Numbered from the stretch's first letter, positions 24,626 through 36,731 are shown. The stretch: DNA of 64,000 nucleotides from Mucilaginibacter pallidiroseus (GCF_007846085.1 NZ_VOEJ01000004.1:62001-126000); one strand, 5' to 3'. The notes: a model not told the origin generated them from the sequence alone. A program made the numbers and translations.

Positions 24626-27600
24626 TTGGCAAACAATAATAACCAAAGAGTAAACTTTGCAACCAGCAGAAAGGTACTTGATTACCCGGATTTCCTGGAC
24701 GTACAGTTACAATCTTTCCAGGAATTTTTTCAATTGGAAACTACTTCAGACAACCGCTATAAAGAAGGTTTGTTCAAGGTGTTTGCAGAAAACTTTCCTA
24801 TCTCTGATTCAAGGAACATCTTTGTTTTAGAGTTTCTTGATTACTTTATTGATCCGCCACGTTATGATATACGCGAGTGTATCGAGCGCGGGTTAACCTA
24901 CAGTGTGCCTTTAAAAGCAAAACTTCGCTTAAGCTGTAACGATGCCGAGCACGAAGATTTTGAAACAATTGTACAGGACGTTTATTTGGGTACCATCCCT
25001 TACATGACGCCGAAGGGTACATTTGTTATTAATGGCGCCGAGCGTGTAATTGTATCACAGTTGCACCGTTCGCCAGGTGTGTTCTTTGGCCAAAGCCGCC
25101 ACACAAACGGTACTAAATTGTACTCGGCCCGTGTAATACCTTTTAAAGGTTCATGGATTGAGTTTGCTACTGACGTTAATAACGTGATGTATGCATACAT
25201 CGACCGTAAAAAGAAATTCCCGGTTACCACCTTGTTACGTGCAATTGGTTATGACTCTGATAAAGACATTTTGGAGTTATTTGAACTTGCCGATGAGGTT
25301 AAAGTAAGCAAATCTGGCCTTAAGAAATTTATTGGCCGTAAGCTTGCTGCAAGGGTGCTTAAGAAATGGGTTGAAGACTTCGTGGACGAAGATACCGGTG
25401 AAGTGGTGTCTATCGATCGTAACGAGATCATCCTTGAGCGCGAAACCGTATTGGAAGATGACCATATTGATATGATCATCGATGCCGGTGTTAAAACTAT
25501 CATCCTTAACAAGGAGGATGCTGCCACCAGCGGAGATTATACTATTATATACAATACCTTACAAAAAGATACTTCGAACTCGGAGAAAGAAGCGGTTGAG
25601 CATATCTACCGTCAATTGCGTAACGCCGAACCACCTGATGAGGAAACTGCTCGTGGTATCATCGATCGTTTATTCTTCTCTGATAAAAGATATGACCTGG
25701 GCGATGTGGGCCGTTACCGCATCAACCGTAAACTGAAACTTAATACTTCTGACGAAACAAAAGTATTAACCAAGCAGGATATCATCGCCATTGTTAAGTA
25801 CTTGATCAAACTGATCAACTCTAAAGCTGAAGTGGATGATATCGATCACTTATCAAACCGTCGTGTACGTACAGTAGGCGAGCAGTTATATGCTCAGTTC
25901 GGCGTAGGTTTGGCGCGTATGGCACGTACCATCCGCGAGCGTATGAACATTCGCGACAACGAGGTGTTCACACCAACCGACCTGATCAACGCACGTACGT
26001 TATCATCGGTTATCAACTCGTTCTTCGGTACCAACCAGCTATCACAGTTCATGGACCAAACCAACCCACTGGCAGAGATTACGCACAAGCGTCGTCTGTC
26101 AGCCCTTGGGCCAGGCGGTTTATCACGTGAGCGTGCAGGTTTCGAGGTTCGTGACGTTCACTATACCCACTACGGTAGGTTGTGTACTATCGAAACTCCT
26201 GAGGGCCCGAACATTGGTTTGATTTCGTCACTTTGCGTACACGCTAAAATCAACAACTTAGGCTTCATCGAAACGCCGTACAAACGCGTAGTTGAAGGTG
26301 TGGTACAGGTTGAAGAGCCTGTTATCTACTTATCTGCAGAAGATGAGGATGGTAAAACAATTGGCCAGGCAAACGCATACTATGATGATAAAGGTGTATT
26401 TGCCAACCCACGTGTTAAAGCACGTTTTGAAGGTGACTTCCCGATCATCGAGCCGGAAAGATTGGATTTGATGGACATTGCTCCAAACCAGATCACCTCT
26501 ATCGCAGCATCATTGATTCCGTTCTTGGAGCACGATGATGCTAACCGTGCATTGATGGGATCCAACATGCAGCGCCAGGCTGTGCCGCTTTTACGCCCTG
26601 AGGCGCCAATTGTAGGTACAGGTTTGGAAGGCCGCGTAGCAAAAGATTCTCGTACCCTTATCAACGCCGAAGGCAATGGTGTGGTTGAGTATGTTGATGC
26701 TAACGAGATCAAAATTAAATATGATCGTAACGAACTTGACCGTTTGGTTTCTTTCGAAGGCGATACCAAGAGCTACATCTTAACCAAGTTCAAGAAAACC
26801 AACCAAAGCACTACCATCAACTTAAAGCCTATTGTTAAAAAAGGCCAGCGCGTTGAAAAAGGACAGGTGCTTTGCGAAGGCTACGCTACTCAAGATGGCG
26901 AGCTTGCATTGGGCCGTAACCTTAAAGTGGCATTCATGCCTTGGCAAGGTTACAACTTCGAGGATGCGATTGTAATATCTGAGCGTGTTGTATCGCAGGA
27001 TATCTTTACATCGTTACACGTTGAAGAGTTTGAACTTGAAGTGCGCGACACAAAACGCGGTGAGGAGGAATTGACACCGGATATCCCTAACGTATCTGAA
27101 GAAGCTACTAAAGACCTTGACGAAGACGGTATCATCCGTGTAGGTGCCGAGGTTAAAGAAGGCGATATCCTGATTGGTAAGATTACACCTAAAGGTGAGT
27201 CTGACCCTTCTCCGGAAGAAAAATTGTTACGCGCCATCTTTGGTGACAAAGCAGGTGATGTTAAAGATGCATCGTTAAAAACTCCGCCTTCAATTGCTGG
27301 TGTTGTTATCGATACAAAACTATTCTCACGTGCCAAAAAAACAACCAAAGCAGAAGAGAAAGCACAGATAGAAAAATTAGATGCAAAGCATGATAAAGCT
27401 GTTAAAGAGCTTAAAAATACTTTGATCGAAAAACTGTTTGAAATTGTTAACGGCAAAACATCTCAAGGTGTTTACAACGTTTACAAAGAGCTTTACGTAG
27501 CTAAAGGCGTTAAGTTTACACAGAAGATACTTGCTGAGTTGAACTATGAAAATATCAACCCAACCAAGTGGACTACTGATGACGACAAAAACGACCAGAT

Positions 27601-28429
27601 AAAACTGTTGCTTCATAACTATAACATTAAAGTTAATGAAGAACTGGGTGCTTACCGTCGTGATAAATTTGCGATCAGCGTGGGCGACGAGCTTCCATCA
27701 GGCATTGTGCAGATGGCTAAAGTTTACATCGCTAAAAAGCGTAAGCTTAAAGTGGGTGATAAAATGGCGGGCCGCCACGGTAACAAAGGTATTGTTGCAC
27801 GTATTGTACGTGACGAAGACATGCCTTTCCTTGAAGACGGTACCCCGGTTGATATTGTGTTGAACCCACTGGGTGTACCTTCACGTATGAACCTTGGCCA
27901 GATTTACGAAACAGTATTAGGCTGGGCTGGTAAAGAGCTTGGTGTAAAATTCGCTACCCCAATATTTGATGGTGCAAGCCATACAGAAGTTGAGGAGTGG
28001 ATTGCTAAAGCAGGCTTACCAGAATCGGGCCGTACTTACCTGTACAACGGTTTAACAGGTGATCGTTTCGATCAGCAAACTACCGTAGGTATCATCTACA
28101 TGCTTAAACTTGGCCACATGGTTGATGATAAGATGCACGCCCGTTCAATCGGTCCGTACTCACTTATTACACAACAGCCATTGGGTGGTAAAGCACAGTT
28201 TGGTGGTCAGCGTTTTGGTGAGATGGAGGTTTGGGCACTTGAGGCATTCGGTGCAGCAAACATCTTGCAGGAGATACTTACCGTTAAATCGGATGATGTT
28301 ATCGGCCGTGCCAAAACTTATGAGGCAATTGTTAAAGGCGAAAACCTGCCTACACCATCGGTTCCTGAATCATTCAACGTATTGGTTCATGAATTAAGAG
28401 GTTTAGGTTTGGATATCACTTTAGAATAA
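24626..28429 (+). CDS. rpoB: DNA-directed RNA polymerase subunit beta
   Basis: 1267 residues from a TTG start at 24626 ([18 protein letters not shown]); no ATG fits the expected N-terminus. Rifampicin-region residues are wild-type-like: [40 protein letters not shown]. Also [14 protein letters not shown] and [12 protein letters not shown]-terminus [23 protein letters not shown]. Full length, no break. Together with rpoC it forms the catalytic core. Confidence 0.99.
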   Translation: MANNNNQRVNFATSRKVLDYPDFLDVQLQSFQEFFQLETTSDNRYKEGLFKVFAENFPISDSRNIFVLEFLDYFIDPPRYDIRECIERGLTYSVPLKAKLRLSCNDAEHEDFETIVQDVYLGTIPYMTPKGTFVINGAERVIVSQLHRSPGVFFGQSRHTNGTKLYSARVIPFKGSWIEFATDVNNVMYAYIDRKKKFPVTTLLRAIGYDSDKDILELFELADEVKVSKSGLKKFIGRKLAARVLKKWVEDFVDEDTGEVVSIDRNEIILERETVLEDDHIDMIIDAGVKTIILNKEDAATSGDYTIIYNTLQKDTSNSEKEAVEHIYRQLRNAEPPDEETARGIIDRLFFSDKRYDLGDVGRYRINRKLKLNTSDETKVLTKQDIIAIVKYLIKLINSKAEVDDIDHLSNRRVRTVGEQLYAQFGVGLARMARTIRERMNIRDNEVFTPTDLINARTLSSVINSFFGTNQLSQFMDQTNPLAEITHKRRLSALGPGGLSRERAGFEVRDVHYTHYGRLCTIETPEGPNIGLISSLCVHAKINNLGFIETPYKRVVEGVVQVEEPVIYLSAEDEDGKTIGQANAYYDDKGVFANPRVKARFEGDFPIIEPERLDLMDIAPNQITSIAASLIPFLEHDDANRALMGSNMQRQAVPLLRPEAPIVGTGLEGRVAKDSRTLINAEGNGVVEYVDANEIKIKYDRNELDRLVSFEGDTKSYILTKFKKTNQSTTINLKPIVKKGQRVEKGQVLCEGYATQDGELALGRNLKVAFMPWQGYNFEDAIVISERVVSQDIFTSLHVEEFELEVRDTKRGEEELTPDIPNVSEEATKDLDEDGIIRVGAEVKEGDILIGKITPKGESDPSPEEKLLRAIFGDKAGDVKDASLKTPPSIAGVVIDTKLFSRAKKTTKAEEKAQIEKLDAKHDKAVKELKNTLIEKLFEIVNGKTSQGVYNVYKELYVAKGVKFTQKILAELNYENINPTKWTTDDDKNDQIKLLLHNYNIKVNEELGAYRRDKFAISVGDELPSGIVQMAKVYIAKKRKLKVGDKMAGRHGNKGIVARIVRDEDMPFLEDGTPVDIVLNPLGVPSRMNLGQIYETVLGWAGKELGVKFATPIFDGASHTEVEEWIAKAGLPESGRTYLYNGLTGDRFDQQTTVGIIYMLKLGHMVDDKMHARSIGPYSLITQQPLGGKAQFGGQRFGEMEVWALEAFGAANILQEILTVKSDDVIGRAKTYEAIVKGENLPTPSVPESFNVLVHELRGLGLDITLE

Positions 28430-28442
28430 GTATAAAGTTTAT

Positions 28443-28478
28443 AGTTGAAGGCCGGCCAAGAGCTGCCTTCAACTTTTT
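28443..28478 (+). terminator. Hairpin plus T5 between rpoB and rpoC
   Basis: AGTTGAAGGC (28443-28452) pairs perfectly with GCCTTCAACT (28465-28474) around a 12-base loop and is followed by T5. It looks like an intrinsic terminator inside an operon that must be read through, so it may act as an attenuator. The following words TTTAACCTTTAACTTTTAAC are degenerate repeats of one motif. Confidence 0.6.
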
Positions 28479-28513
28479 AACCTTTAACTTTTAACTTTAA
28501 AACAAAGTAGACT

Positions 28514-31500
28514 ATGTCTTACAAAAAGGATAATAAAATCAAAAGTAACTTTACCACCATTACCATCAGTTTGGCCTCTCCGGAGTCTATACTGGAGCGT
28601 TCAAGTGGCGAGGTTTTGAAGCCGGAAACCATTAACTATCGTACTTACAAACCCGAGCGTGATGGTTTGTTTTGCGAGCGTATTTTCGGTCCGGTAAAAG
28701 ATTACGAATGCCATTGCGGTAAATACAAACGTATCCGTTACAAGGGTATAGTTTGTGACCGTTGCGGTGTTGAAGTAACCGAGAAAAAAGTACGTCGTGA
28801 GCGTATGGGGCACATCAACCTTGTGGTACCTGTTGCACACATCTGGTACTTCCGCTCGTTACCAAACAAAATTGGTTACCTTTTAGGTTTACCAACCAAA
28901 AGGCTCGACCTTATTATTTACTACGAACGTTATGTAGTTATACAACCTGGTGTTAAAGAAGCTGACGGAATTTCAAAAATGGATTTCCTGACAGAAGAAG
29001 AATACCTGGATATCCTGGATACTTTACCAAAAGAGAACCAATATCTTGATGATAAGGATCCGCAGAAATTTGTTGCTAAAATGGGTGCCGAGGCACTTGA
29101 AGAGTTGTTGAAACGTATCGATTTAGATCAGCTTTCATACAACCTTCGCCACCAGGCAGCTAACGAAACTTCACAACAACGTAAAAACGAGGCTTTAAAA
29201 CGCCTGCAGGTTGTTGAGGCTTTCCGTGGTGCTAAAACCCGTATCGAGAATAACCCTGAGTGGATGATTGTTAAGATCGTTCCGGTTATCCCGCCTGAGT
29301 TGCGCCCGTTGGTACCACTTGAGGGTGGCCGTTTTGCAACTTCAGATTTAAATGACCTTTACCGCCGTGTAATTATCCGCAACAATCGTTTAAAACGTTT
29401 GATCGAGATTAAAGCACCGGAAGTAATTTTACGTAACGAGAAACGTATGTTACAGGAAGCTGTAGACTCGTTATTTGATAACTCACGTAAAGTTAACGCA
29501 GTAAAAACTGAAGGTAACCGTGCCCTTAAATCACTTTCAGACATCCTGAAAGGTAAACAAGGCCGTTTCCGTCAAAACTTATTGGGTAAACGTGTGGATT
29601 ACTCGGCACGTTCGGTAATTGTTGTGGGCCCTAACTTGAAACTGCACGAGTGCGGTTTACCAAAAGATATGGCTGCCGAGCTGTTTAAACCATTTATCAT
29701 ACGCAAAATGATTGAGCGTGGTGTGGTTAAAACAGTAAAATCTGCTAAAAAGATTGTTGACCGTAAAGACCCATTAGTTTGGGATATTTTAGAAAACGTA
29801 TTGAAAGGCCACCCGGTGTTATTAAACCGTGCGCCTACGCTACACAGGTTGGGTATCCAATCCTTCCAACCAAAATTGGTTGAGGGTAAAGCTATCCAGT
29901 TACACCCGTTAACCTGTACAGCATTCAACGCGGATTTTGACGGTGACCAGATGGCTGTGCACGTACCACTTGGTAACGCAGCAATTTTGGAAGCCCAGGT
30001 ATTGATGCTTGCATCGCATAACATCCTTAACCCTGCAAACGGTACGCCTATTACAGTACCATCTCAGGACATGGTGCTTGGTTTGTATTACATAACCAAA
30101 GGCCGTAAAACTGACGATACCCGCGTTGTTAAAGGGCAAGGCTTAACTTTCTACTCTGCCGAAGAGGTAATCATCGCTTACAACGAGAAGAAAATTGACC
30201 TGCACGCCTTTATTAAAGTTAAAGGCCGTATCAAAGAACGTGATGGCGAGATTGTAACCAAATTAATTGAAACTACTGTTGGCCGCGTGTTATTTAACCA
30301 GCACGTGCCCGAAGAGGTAGGTTACATAAACGAACTTTTAACCAAAAAGTCGCTACGTGATATTATCGGCGAGGTTGTAAAAAACACCGGTATGGCGCGC
30401 GCTGCCCAGTTCCTTGATGATATTAAGGAATTAGGTTTCCAGATGGCATTCCGCGGTGGTTTGTCGTTCAACCTGAAAGATGTGAACATTCCTGAGCAAA
30501 AAGTTCAGTTGATTGATCAGGCTTCTAAAGAGGTTGAAGAGGTAATGAATAACTACAACATGGGTTTCATTACCAACAACGAGCGTTATAACCAGATCAT
30601 CGATATCTGGACACGTATCAACAACCGCTTAACCGCGAACGTAATGGACATCCTGAGCAACGATAACCAGGGCTTCAACTCTGTTTACATGATGCTTGAC
30701 TCGGGTGCACGTGGTTCAAAAGAGCAGATCCGTCAGCTTGCAGGTATGCGTGGTTTGATGGCTAAGCCTCAAAAATCAGGTTCAGGTGGCGAGATCATTG
30801 AAAACCCGATTTTATCAAACTTTAAAGAAGGCCTTTCGGTATTAGAGTACTTTATCTCTACTCACGGTGCCCGTAAAGGTTTGGCGGATACGGCGTTGAA
30901 AACGGCGGATGCGGGTTACTTAACCCGTCGTTTACATGACGTAGCACAGGATATGATTGTTGGCGAGGTTGATTGCGGTACCCTGCGTGGTATTTATACA
31001 ACTGCCTTGAAAGACAATGAAGATATTGTTGAGCCTTTATACGACCGTATATTGGGCCGTACAACCCTGCATGATGTTCACGATCCGTTAACTAATGAGC
31101 TGATTGTTCCTGCCGGTCATGATATTACTGAGGAGATTGCTAAACGTATCGAGAATTCACCTTTAGAAGGTATTGAAATACGTTCGGTATTAACTTGCGA
31201 AAGCAAGCGTGGTGTATGTTCGTTATGCTATGGCCGTAACCTTGCAAGCGGTAAACGCGTGCAAATGGGCGAGGCTGTTGGTGTAATTGCAGCACAATCA
31301 ATCGGTGAGCCGGGTACACAGTTAACACTTCGTACATTCCACGTGGGGGGTACTGCATCTAACATTGCGGCCGAGTCGCAAATTACTGCAAAATACGATG
31401 GTGTAATTGAGTTTGAGAACGTACGTACCGTGCCTTTCGAAACTGCTGAAGATGGCAATGTTGATGTGGTATTGGGCCGTTCGGGCGAGTTCCGCATCAT

Positions 31501-32803
31501 TGAGCCGGGCACTAATAAAGTTATTGTTACCAACAACATTCCTTACGGTTCATACCTGTACATTAAGGATGGTGCAACCATAACAAAAGGTGACCGTATT
31601 TGCTCTTGGGATCCGTATAACGCGGTAATCATATCTGAGTTTGCAGGTATTGCCCAGTTCGAAGCGGTATTGGAAGGTATTACTTTCCGCGAAGAAAGCG
31701 ACGAGCAAACTGGTCACCGCGAAAAAGTTATCATTGATACAAGGGATAAAACCAAAAACCCTTCTATCCAGATCGTTGATAACAAAGGTAACATGGTTAA
31801 AGGCTATAACATCCCGGTAGGTGCGCACATTGCAGTTGATGAAGGCGACAAACTACAAACCGGACAGGTTATTGCTAAAATTCCACGTTCAACCGGTAAA
31901 ACGCGAGATATTACGGGTGGTTTACCACGTGTAACGGAATTATTTGAAGCACGTAACCCATCTAACCCGGCTGTAGTAACCGAAATTGATGGTGTGGTAA
32001 CACTTGGTGGTGTAAAACGTGGTAACCGCGAAATTACAATCGAATCGCGCGATGGCCAAGTTAAAAAATACCTTGTACCGCTTTCAAAACACATCCTTGT
32101 ACAGGATAACGACTTTATAAAAGCCGGTATGCCTTTATCAGATGGTTCAATCTCTCCTGCAGATATCCTTGCAATTAAAGGCCCTGCTGCAGTGCAGGAG
32201 TACCTTGTTAATGGTATCCAGGAAGTTTACCGTTTACAGGGTGTGAAGATCAATGACAAGCACTTCGAGGTTATTGTACACCAGATGATGCAGAAAGTAA
32301 CTATTGAGGACGCCGGTGATACCCGTTTCCTTGAAAGAGAAGCTGTTGATGGTTGGGACTTTATGACAGAGAACGACGAAATCTACGACAAGAAAGTTGT
32401 TGTTGAACCAGGCGATTCTACTTCATTGAAAGCAGGCCAGATCATCTCCTTACGTAAACTACGTGATGAAAACTCTATGCTAAAACGCAGAGATCTGAAA
32501 TTGGTAGAGGTGAGGGATGCTATCCCGGCAACTTCAAGCCCAATGTTGCAAGGTATTACCCGTGCATCGTTAGGTACCAAATCGTTCATCTCGGCAGCAT
32601 CGTTCCAGGAAACTACCAAAGTACTGAACGAAGCAGCTATAGCAGGTAAAAACGATAAGATGCTTGGCTTGAAAGAAAACGTTATTGTTGGTCACTTGAT
32701 TCCATCAGGAACCGGTTTACGCGAGTACGAAAATATCCGCGTAGGTTCTCAGGAAGAGTTTGATCGCTTAATGGCTTCTAAATCAGAAGAAGTTGAAGCA
32801 TAA
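28514..32803 (+). CDS. rpoC: DNA-directed RNA polymerase subunit beta'
   Basis: 1429 residues. N-terminal zinc ribbon ([22 protein letters not shown], written here as YECHCGKY and VCDRCG), the clamp, then the catalytic NADFDGDQM with Mg-binding D474, D476 and D478. The second zinc site is [13 protein letters not shown]. Bridge and trigger helices follow in the usual order ([20 protein letters not shown]). Full length with no interruption. Terminator just after the stop. Confidence 0.99.
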   Translation: MSYKKDNKIKSNFTTITISLASPESILERSSGEVLKPETINYRTYKPERDGLFCERIFGPVKDYECHCGKYKRIRYKGIVCDRCGVEVTEKKVRRERMGHINLVVPVAHIWYFRSLPNKIGYLLGLPTKRLDLIIYYERYVVIQPGVKEADGISKMDFLTEEEYLDILDTLPKENQYLDDKDPQKFVAKMGAEALEELLKRIDLDQLSYNLRHQAANETSQQRKNEALKRLQVVEAFRGAKTRIENNPEWMIVKIVPVIPPELRPLVPLEGGRFATSDLNDLYRRVIIRNNRLKRLIEIKAPEVILRNEKRMLQEAVDSLFDNSRKVNAVKTEGNRALKSLSDILKGKQGRFRQNLLGKRVDYSARSVIVVGPNLKLHECGLPKDMAAELFKPFIIRKMIERGVVKTVKSAKKIVDRKDPLVWDILENVLKGHPVLLNRAPTLHRLGIQSFQPKLVEGKAIQLHPLTCTAFNADFDGDQMAVHVPLGNAAILEAQVLMLASHNILNPANGTPITVPSQDMVLGLYYITKGRKTDDTRVVKGQGLTFYSAEEVIIAYNEKKIDLHAFIKVKGRIKERDGEIVTKLIETTVGRVLFNQHVPEEVGYINELLTKKSLRDIIGEVVKNTGMARAAQFLDDIKELGFQMAFRGGLSFNLKDVNIPEQKVQLIDQASKEVEEVMNNYNMGFITNNERYNQIIDIWTRINNRLTANVMDILSNDNQGFNSVYMMLDSGARGSKEQIRQLAGMRGLMAKPQKSGSGGEIIENPILSNFKEGLSVLEYFISTHGARKGLADTALKTADAGYLTRRLHDVAQDMIVGEVDCGTLRGIYTTALKDNEDIVEPLYDRILGRTTLHDVHDPLTNELIVPAGHDITEEIAKRIENSPLEGIEIRSVLTCESKRGVCSLCYGRNLASGKRVQMGEAVGVIAAQSIGEPGTQLTLRTFHVGGTASNIAAESQITAKYDGVIEFENVRTVPFETAEDGNVDVVLGRSGEFRIIEPGTNKVIVTNNIPYGSYLYIKDGATITKGDRICSWDPYNAVIISEFAGIAQFEAVLEGITFREESDEQTGHREKVIIDTRDKTKNPSIQIVDNKGNMVKGYNIPVGAHIAVDEGDKLQTGQVIAKIPRSTGKTRDITGGLPRVTELFEARNPSNPAVVTEIDGVVTLGGVKRGNREITIESRDGQVKKYLVPLSKHILVQDNDFIKAGMPLSDGSISPADILAIKGPAAVQEYLVNGIQEVYRLQGVKINDKHFEVIVHQMMQKVTIEDAGDTRFLEREAVDGWDFMTENDEIYDKKVVVEPGDSTSLKAGQIISLRKLRDENSMLKRRDLKLVEVRDAIPATSSPMLQGITRASLGTKSFISAASFQETTKVLNEAAIAGKNDKMLGLKENVIVGHLIPSGTGLREYENIRVGSQEEFDRLMASKSEEVEA

Positions 32804-32824
32804 GCTTATTTTTTGAAATACTTT

Positions 32825-32862
32825 AACAAAGCCTTCTGTGAAAACGGAAGGCTTTGTTATTT
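32825..32862 (+). terminator. Terminator of the rplK-rpoC operon
   Basis: AACAAAGCCTTC (32825-32836) pairs perfectly with GAAGGCTTTGTT (32847-32858), followed by A then T5. It ends only 8 bp before the next gene. Confidence 0.9.
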
Positions 32863-32869
32863 TTACGCT

Positions 32870-33181
32870 ATGGAAGAACAAAACGAAAATCAGCTTAACA
32901 TTGAGCTAACCGAAGATGTTGCCGAAGGTGTATACGCAAACCTTGCAGTTATAACACATTCAAGCTCGGAGTTTGTGCTCGATTTTATCCGCGTTATGCC
33001 TGGCATTCCAAAAGCAAAAGTAAAATCTCGCGTCGTGCTGACACCCGAGCATGCAAAAAGGCTGTTGATGGCTCTTCAGGATAATATTGAAAAGTTTGAA
33101 GACGCCAATGGGAGTGTTAAGTTGCAAAACAGCGGCCCCGGATTCCCTATGAATTTCGGCGGAGCAATGGGACAGGCGTAG
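32870..33181 (+). CDS. DUF3467 family protein
   Basis: 103 residues from ATG at 32870 (MEEQNENQLNIELTEDVAEG). A longer frame from 32813 would translate the rpoC terminator, so I reject it. Typical DUF3467: YANLAVITHSSSEFVLDFIRVMPG, then a conserved KSRVVLTPEHAKRLLMALQDNI, and a Gly-rich C-terminus. The family is widespread in Bacteroidota, often next to rpoC, but has no assigned function. Cytoplasmic. Confidence 0.88.
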   Translation: MEEQNENQLNIELTEDVAEGVYANLAVITHSSSEFVLDFIRVMPGIPKAKVKSRVVLTPEHAKRLLMALQDNIEKFEDANGSVKLQNSGPGFPMNFGGAMGQA

Positions 33182-33292
33182 CGGTTGTTTGGTAATTTTG
33201 AACGTAAGATTTATTATCATTTAGCTAAAACATTCACCTTGCCTGTTTGTATATATGGCTATATTCGCTACATACATACTCCCACACTTTAA

Positions 33293-34150
33293 ATGAATAA
33301 AACAATCATTTTCGGCGCATCAGGCCAGCTTGGCCAATGCTTTAGAAAGATCGCCGCTGACCAAAATATCGATTCTCTTATATTTCCTGACGAAACCGAA
33401 GCCAACATTCTTGATGGTGATGCGCTGGAGAAGTTATTCGAAAAGCATAGCCCCAATTATGCTGTGAACTGTGCGGCCTATACCGCAGTTGATAAAGCAG
33501 AAGACGATGCAGATACTGCACTAAAAATTAATAAAACCGGCGTTGAAAATATCGCTCGCCTGGCGGCAAAATATAGTACGACACTGGTACAGGTGTCTAC
33601 AGACTTTGTATTTAAAGGCGATGTATCAAGCCCGCTTACGGAGAATGATAAAACTGAACCTATAAGTGTTTATGGGCAAACCAAGCTTGACGGCGAGTTG
33701 GTTATTCCAAATTTAACCGATAAGTACTTTGTTGTACGTACGGCATGGCTGTACTCGGAGTTTGGAAACAACTTTGTTAAAACAATGCTAAAGTTTGGAG
33801 CCGAACGTGATGAATTGAAAATAATTGCCGACCAGGTTGGAACCCCTACATACGCTATGGATTTGGCAGATGCCATATTAACTATTATTGAAAGTGGCAG
33901 TGCAGAGTATGGTATATATCATTACAGTAATGAAGGTGTTGCCTCCTGGTATGATTTTACAAAGGCAATTTTTGATATAGCCGGATTACAAACCAGGGTG
34001 CTGCCTATACCAACCAGTGATTATGTTACGCGCGCAGTGCGCCCTCCGTATTCGGTAATGAGCAAATTAAAAATCAAAAAAACGTTTGGTATCAACATAC
34101 CATATTGGAGAGAAAGCCTGGCGCTTTGCATCAGCAAATTAAAACAATAA
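33293..34150 (+). CDS. rfbD: dTDP-4-dehydrorhamnose reductase
   Basis: 285 residues. Makes dTDP-L-rhamnose, the last step, from dTDP-4-keto-L-rhamnose with NAD(P)H. Rossmann motif GASGQLGQ at 8-15, then [24 protein letters not shown] and the catalytic YGQTK. Its partner rfbA follows 17 bp later on the same strand; the other two rhamnose genes (rfbB, rfbC) are not in this window. Function in O-antigen or polysaccharide rhamnose is inferred. Confidence 0.93.
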   Translation: MNKTIIFGASGQLGQCFRKIAADQNIDSLIFPDETEANILDGDALEKLFEKHSPNYAVNCAAYTAVDKAEDDADTALKINKTGVENIARLAAKYSTTLVQVSTDFVFKGDVSSPLTENDKTEPISVYGQTKLDGELVIPNLTDKYFVVRTAWLYSEFGNNFVKTMLKFGAERDELKIIADQVGTPTYAMDLADAILTIIESGSAEYGIYHYSNEGVASWYDFTKAIFDIAGLQTRVLPIPTSDYVTRAVRPPYSVMSKLKIKKTFGINIPYWRESLALCISKLKQ

Positions 34151-34167
34151 AGCAGCATTTAAAAAAA

Positions 34168-35031
34168 ATGAAAGGAATAATATTAGCAGGAGGTTCGGGC
34201 ACAAGGCTTTACCCTATTACCAAAGCCATCAGCAAACAATTGATGCCCATTTACGACAAGCCGATGATTTATTATCCGCTATCAGTATTGATGCTGGCAG
34301 GTATTAACGAAATATTGATCATAACTACTGCAGAAGACAATCCGGGATTTAAGCGCCTTTTAGGTGATGGTACCGAGTTGGGCTGTAAATTTGAATATGC
34401 CATTCAGGAAAAGCCAAACGGCCTTGCGCAAGCCTTTGTGATTGGCGAAAAATTTATCGGCGATGATAAAGTGGCGCTGGTTTTAGGAGATAACATATTT
34501 TATGGATCGGGCTTTAGTAAACTCATACAAAGCTTTAACGATGTTGATGGCGCTGCTATTTTTGCCTACCCGGTGGCCGACCCTGAACGTTATGGCGTGG
34601 TTGAATTCGACAGCGCTTTTAAAGCCCTGTCAATTGAAGAAAAGCCAACCAAACCAAAATCAAAATTTGCTGTACCGGGACTATATTTTTACGATAACTC
34701 GGTTGTAGAAATAGCGAAGAATATCCCAATGTCGCCACGTGGTGAGTATGAAATAACCGACGTGAACAAGGTTTATCTCGAAAAAGGTAACCTTAACGTA
34801 GGTGTGATGGATAGGGGCACAGCATGGCTTGACACAGGTACATTTGACTCATTAAGCGATGCTACAGAATTTGTACGTGTGATTGAAAAACGCCAGTCTC
34901 GCAAGATTGGATGTATAGAAGAAGTGGCCTACTTAATGGGCTTTATAGATGCCGAGCAATTAAAGGTGTTGGTAGCTAAATATTTAAAAAGCGGATACGG
35001 TTTGTATCTGCAATCGTTACTCGACGAGTAA
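34168..35031 (+). CDS. rfbA: Glucose-1-phosphate thymidylyltransferase
   Basis: 287 residues from ATG at 34168 ([18 protein letters not shown]); the longer frame from 34105 overlaps rfbD and adds a lysine-rich stretch with no homology, so I reject it. Makes dTDP-glucose from glucose 1-phosphate and dTTP. Nucleotide-binding [25 protein letters not shown], and VLGDNIFYG are all present. Ends at a strong shared terminator. Confidence 0.96.
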   Translation: MKGIILAGGSGTRLYPITKAISKQLMPIYDKPMIYYPLSVLMLAGINEILIITTAEDNPGFKRLLGDGTELGCKFEYAIQEKPNGLAQAFVIGEKFIGDDKVALVLGDNIFYGSGFSKLIQSFNDVDGAAIFAYPVADPERYGVVEFDSAFKALSIEEKPTKPKSKFAVPGLYFYDNSVVEIAKNIPMSPRGEYEITDVNKVYLEKGNLNVGVMDRGTAWLDTGTFDSLSDATEFVRVIEKRQSRKIGCIEEVAYLMGFIDAEQLKVLVAKYLKSGYGLYLQSLLDE

Positions 35032-35038
35032 AAGTCCT

Positions 35039-35070
35039 AAAGCCCTTGCTACACTTGTAGTAAGGGCTTT
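35039..35070. terminator. Bidirectional terminator between rfbA and miaA
   Basis: AAAGCCCTT (35039-35047) pairs with AAGGGCTTT (35062-35070), continued inward by GCTAC/GTAGT with one G-T, giving about 14 bp. T-rich on the plus side (ATTTATTTTT). The miaA stop is at 35073, so the hairpin also serves the minus strand. Confidence 0.88.
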
Positions 35071-35072
35071 AT

Positions 35073-35999
35073 TTATTTTTGCCGTTCCTGCTCTGTAATG
35101 GCAATCATAGCTTCAACCATATCCGGTTTCGAGGCGTCCATCCAAATCATGTTTCCTTCCCGCCTAAACCAGGTAAGTTGCCGCTTAGCAAAACGCCTTG
35201 TGTTTTGTTTAATAGCAGCTATAGCCGTTGGCAGATCGGTATTCCCATCCAGGTAATTGAATATCTCGCTGTACCCAACCGTAGCGAGTGCATTTAAATG
35301 GCGATAGGGTAGGAGTGACTTTACTTCGTCAACTAAGCCTTGCTCAATCATTAGATCCACCCTTTGGTTAATCCGGTTATAAAGCGTTTCCCTGTCCCAG
35401 TCAAGCGCAAATTTGATTGTCTGGAAAGGCCTTTTAACGGCAGATGCTGTACGATACGAAGAAAATGGTTTGCCTGTGCTTAAAAACACTTCTAACGCCC
35501 TTGTAACGCGCTGGGGGTTGTGTATATCAACTTCATCATAGTACGTCGGGTCGACGTTTTTTAGCTGCTCCTGTAAAGCTGCTAGCCCATTCTCCGAAAG
35601 TTCCTTGTTTAGCTTTTCTCTGATAGCCGGATCTGCGGATGGCAATTCGTCAAAACCATCTGTAATTGCTTTAATATATAAACCAGAACCGCCCGCCAAA
35701 ATAACTGTGTTATGCACTTTAAAGAGATCGTTAATCAACTGCATGCCCTGGCGTTCAAAGTCGCCAACTGAGAAAGGCTCTATTATAGCATGTGAATTAA
35801 TAAAGTAGTGAGGGGCAGCAGCAAGTTCTTCATCTGTTGGTTTGGCTGTGCCGATGGACATCTCTCGGAAGAACTGCCTGGAATCGGCAGATATGATTGC
35901 AGTATTAAAGTGCCTTGCCAATGCTATAGCGGCAGCTGTTTTACCCGATGCCGTTGGGCCGGCAATTACAATAAGGGTCGGGGTATTTTGTGAGGCCAT
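35073..35999 (-). CDS. miaA: tRNA dimethylallyltransferase
   Basis: 308 residues from ATG at 35999 (MASQNTPTLIVIAGPTASGKT). The alternative ATG at 36017 lies within a hairpin and adds only MDHGLN. It isopentenylates A37 of tRNAs that read UNN codons. P-loop GPTASGKT, SADSRQFFREMSIGTAKP, GGSGLYIKAI and FSSYR-type regions are seen, with a C-terminal RRFAKRQLTWFRRE. Standard length. Confidence 0.95.
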   Translation of the reverse strand: MASQNTPTLIVIAGPTASGKTAAAIALARHFNTAIISADSRQFFREMSIGTAKPTDEELAAAPHYFINSHAIIEPFSVGDFERQGMQLINDLFKVHNTVILAGGSGLYIKAITDGFDELPSADPAIREKLNKELSENGLAALQEQLKNVDPTYYDEVDIHNPQRVTRALEVFLSTGKPFSSYRTASAVKRPFQTIKFALDWDRETLYNRINQRVDLMIEQGLVDEVKSLLPYRHLNALATVGYSEIFNYLDGNTDLPTAIAAIKQNTRRFAKRQLTWFRREGNMIWMDASKPDMVEAMIAITEQERQK

Positions 36000-36000
36000 A

Positions 36001-36039
36001 TTTAGTCCATGGTCCATAGTGGATGGTCCATGGACTAAA
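36001..36039. repeat. Near-perfect 17-bp inverted repeat of TCCATGG words before miaA
   Basis: 36001-36017 (TTTAGTCCATGGTCCAT) pairs with 36023-36039 with one mismatch. Each arm is two copies of the word GTCCAT. It abuts the miaA start codon (35999), and on the minus strand sits between the pRiA4-like gene and miaA. Confidence 0.75.
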
Positions 36040-36055
36040 AGGGAAATTTTAGTAA

Positions 36056-36706
36056 TTAATAATCATCATTACGGCTTCCGCGGCGTTCGTTTTCCTCGAA
36101 GCCTTCGTCGTCGCCAAAGCCAAATTCATCTTCGTCGTTTTCTTCATCCTCGCCGCCTTGTTTTTCTTCTGTATCGTCAACGCCTTCGGTAACTTCAGAA
36201 AACTCTTCTGCATCCTCAGGATTGTATTGCATCTCGTTCAAAAAGTCAAAGTCTTCATCTGCAGATGATAAAACTGTTGGATTAAATACATTGCCAAATT
36301 GCTTCGGCGCCTCGCCAACCGAACGCACAACAGCGGGATAAGTTACTGCGGGGTTTTCGTCCAAGATGATCTTCATCAATTCTACATGGAAATCAAATGG
36401 CCTGTCGAAATTAAATGTATAGTAAAACTTTTGGTGCGGATCGTCAATATAGCTGCTCAGCTTAATCTTATCCATCAAAGGGATATTACGATCCTTACGT
36501 TTTTGATTGGGCATATAGGTTATCTCTTCACCTTTCATCCACTGATCGTTACTGATGTAGAATGATGAAGGGTACTCGAAGTTGTAACCGGTAGATTGGT
36601 GGATCGCCTTGTGCAGATCTTCAAACGTCTGGTTTGATTTTACGTCGATATCCCGGGATACATCATCATAATCTTCAAAAGTAACCCTGAACCTGTATAG
36701 TGCCAT
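36056..36706 (-). CDS. pRiA4b ORF-3-like domain protein with acidic tail
   Basis: 216 residues from ATG at 36706. Residues 1-110 resemble the plasmid pRiA4b ORF-3 / IS1096 TnpR-like family (YRFRVTFEDYDDVSRDIDV, FEDLHKAIHQSTGYNF, YISNDQWMKGEEI). From about 165 it becomes an extremely acidic low-complexity tail (EEKQGGEDEENDEDEFGFGDDEG split over 180-205) with a short basic end. The family was first seen on plasmids and IS1096, but this copy sits among housekeeping genes (cca, miaA) and has its own -7 box, so it is probably chromosomal. Function unknown. Confidence 0.78.
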   Translation of the reverse strand: MALYRFRVTFEDYDDVSRDIDVKSNQTFEDLHKAIHQSTGYNFEYPSSFYISNDQWMKGEEITYMPNQKRKDRNIPLMDKIKLSSYIDDPHQKFYYTFNFDRPFDFHVELMKIILDENPAVTYPAVVRSVGEAPKQFGNVFNPTVLSSADEDFDFLNEMQYNPEDAEEFSEVTEGVDDTEEKQGGEDEENDEDEFGFGDDEGFEENERRGSRNDDY

Positions 36707-36723
36707 TGTTTAGTAGTTTTTTA

Positions 36724-36731
36724 CAAAAATA
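36724..36731 (-). promoter_or_regulatory. Promoter -7 box of the pRiA4-like gene
   Basis: On the minus strand TATTTTTG, exact match to TAnnTTTG, 17 bp before the ATG at 36706. Confidence 0.65.

Noticed and set aside
32813..32869. N-terminal extension of the DUF3467 protein
   Set aside because: It reads through the rpoC terminator stem; ATG at 32870 fits the family start.
36056..36706. Remnant of plasmid or IS1096-type element
   Set aside because: No transposase, inverted ends or neighbouring mobile genes; surrounded by core genes.
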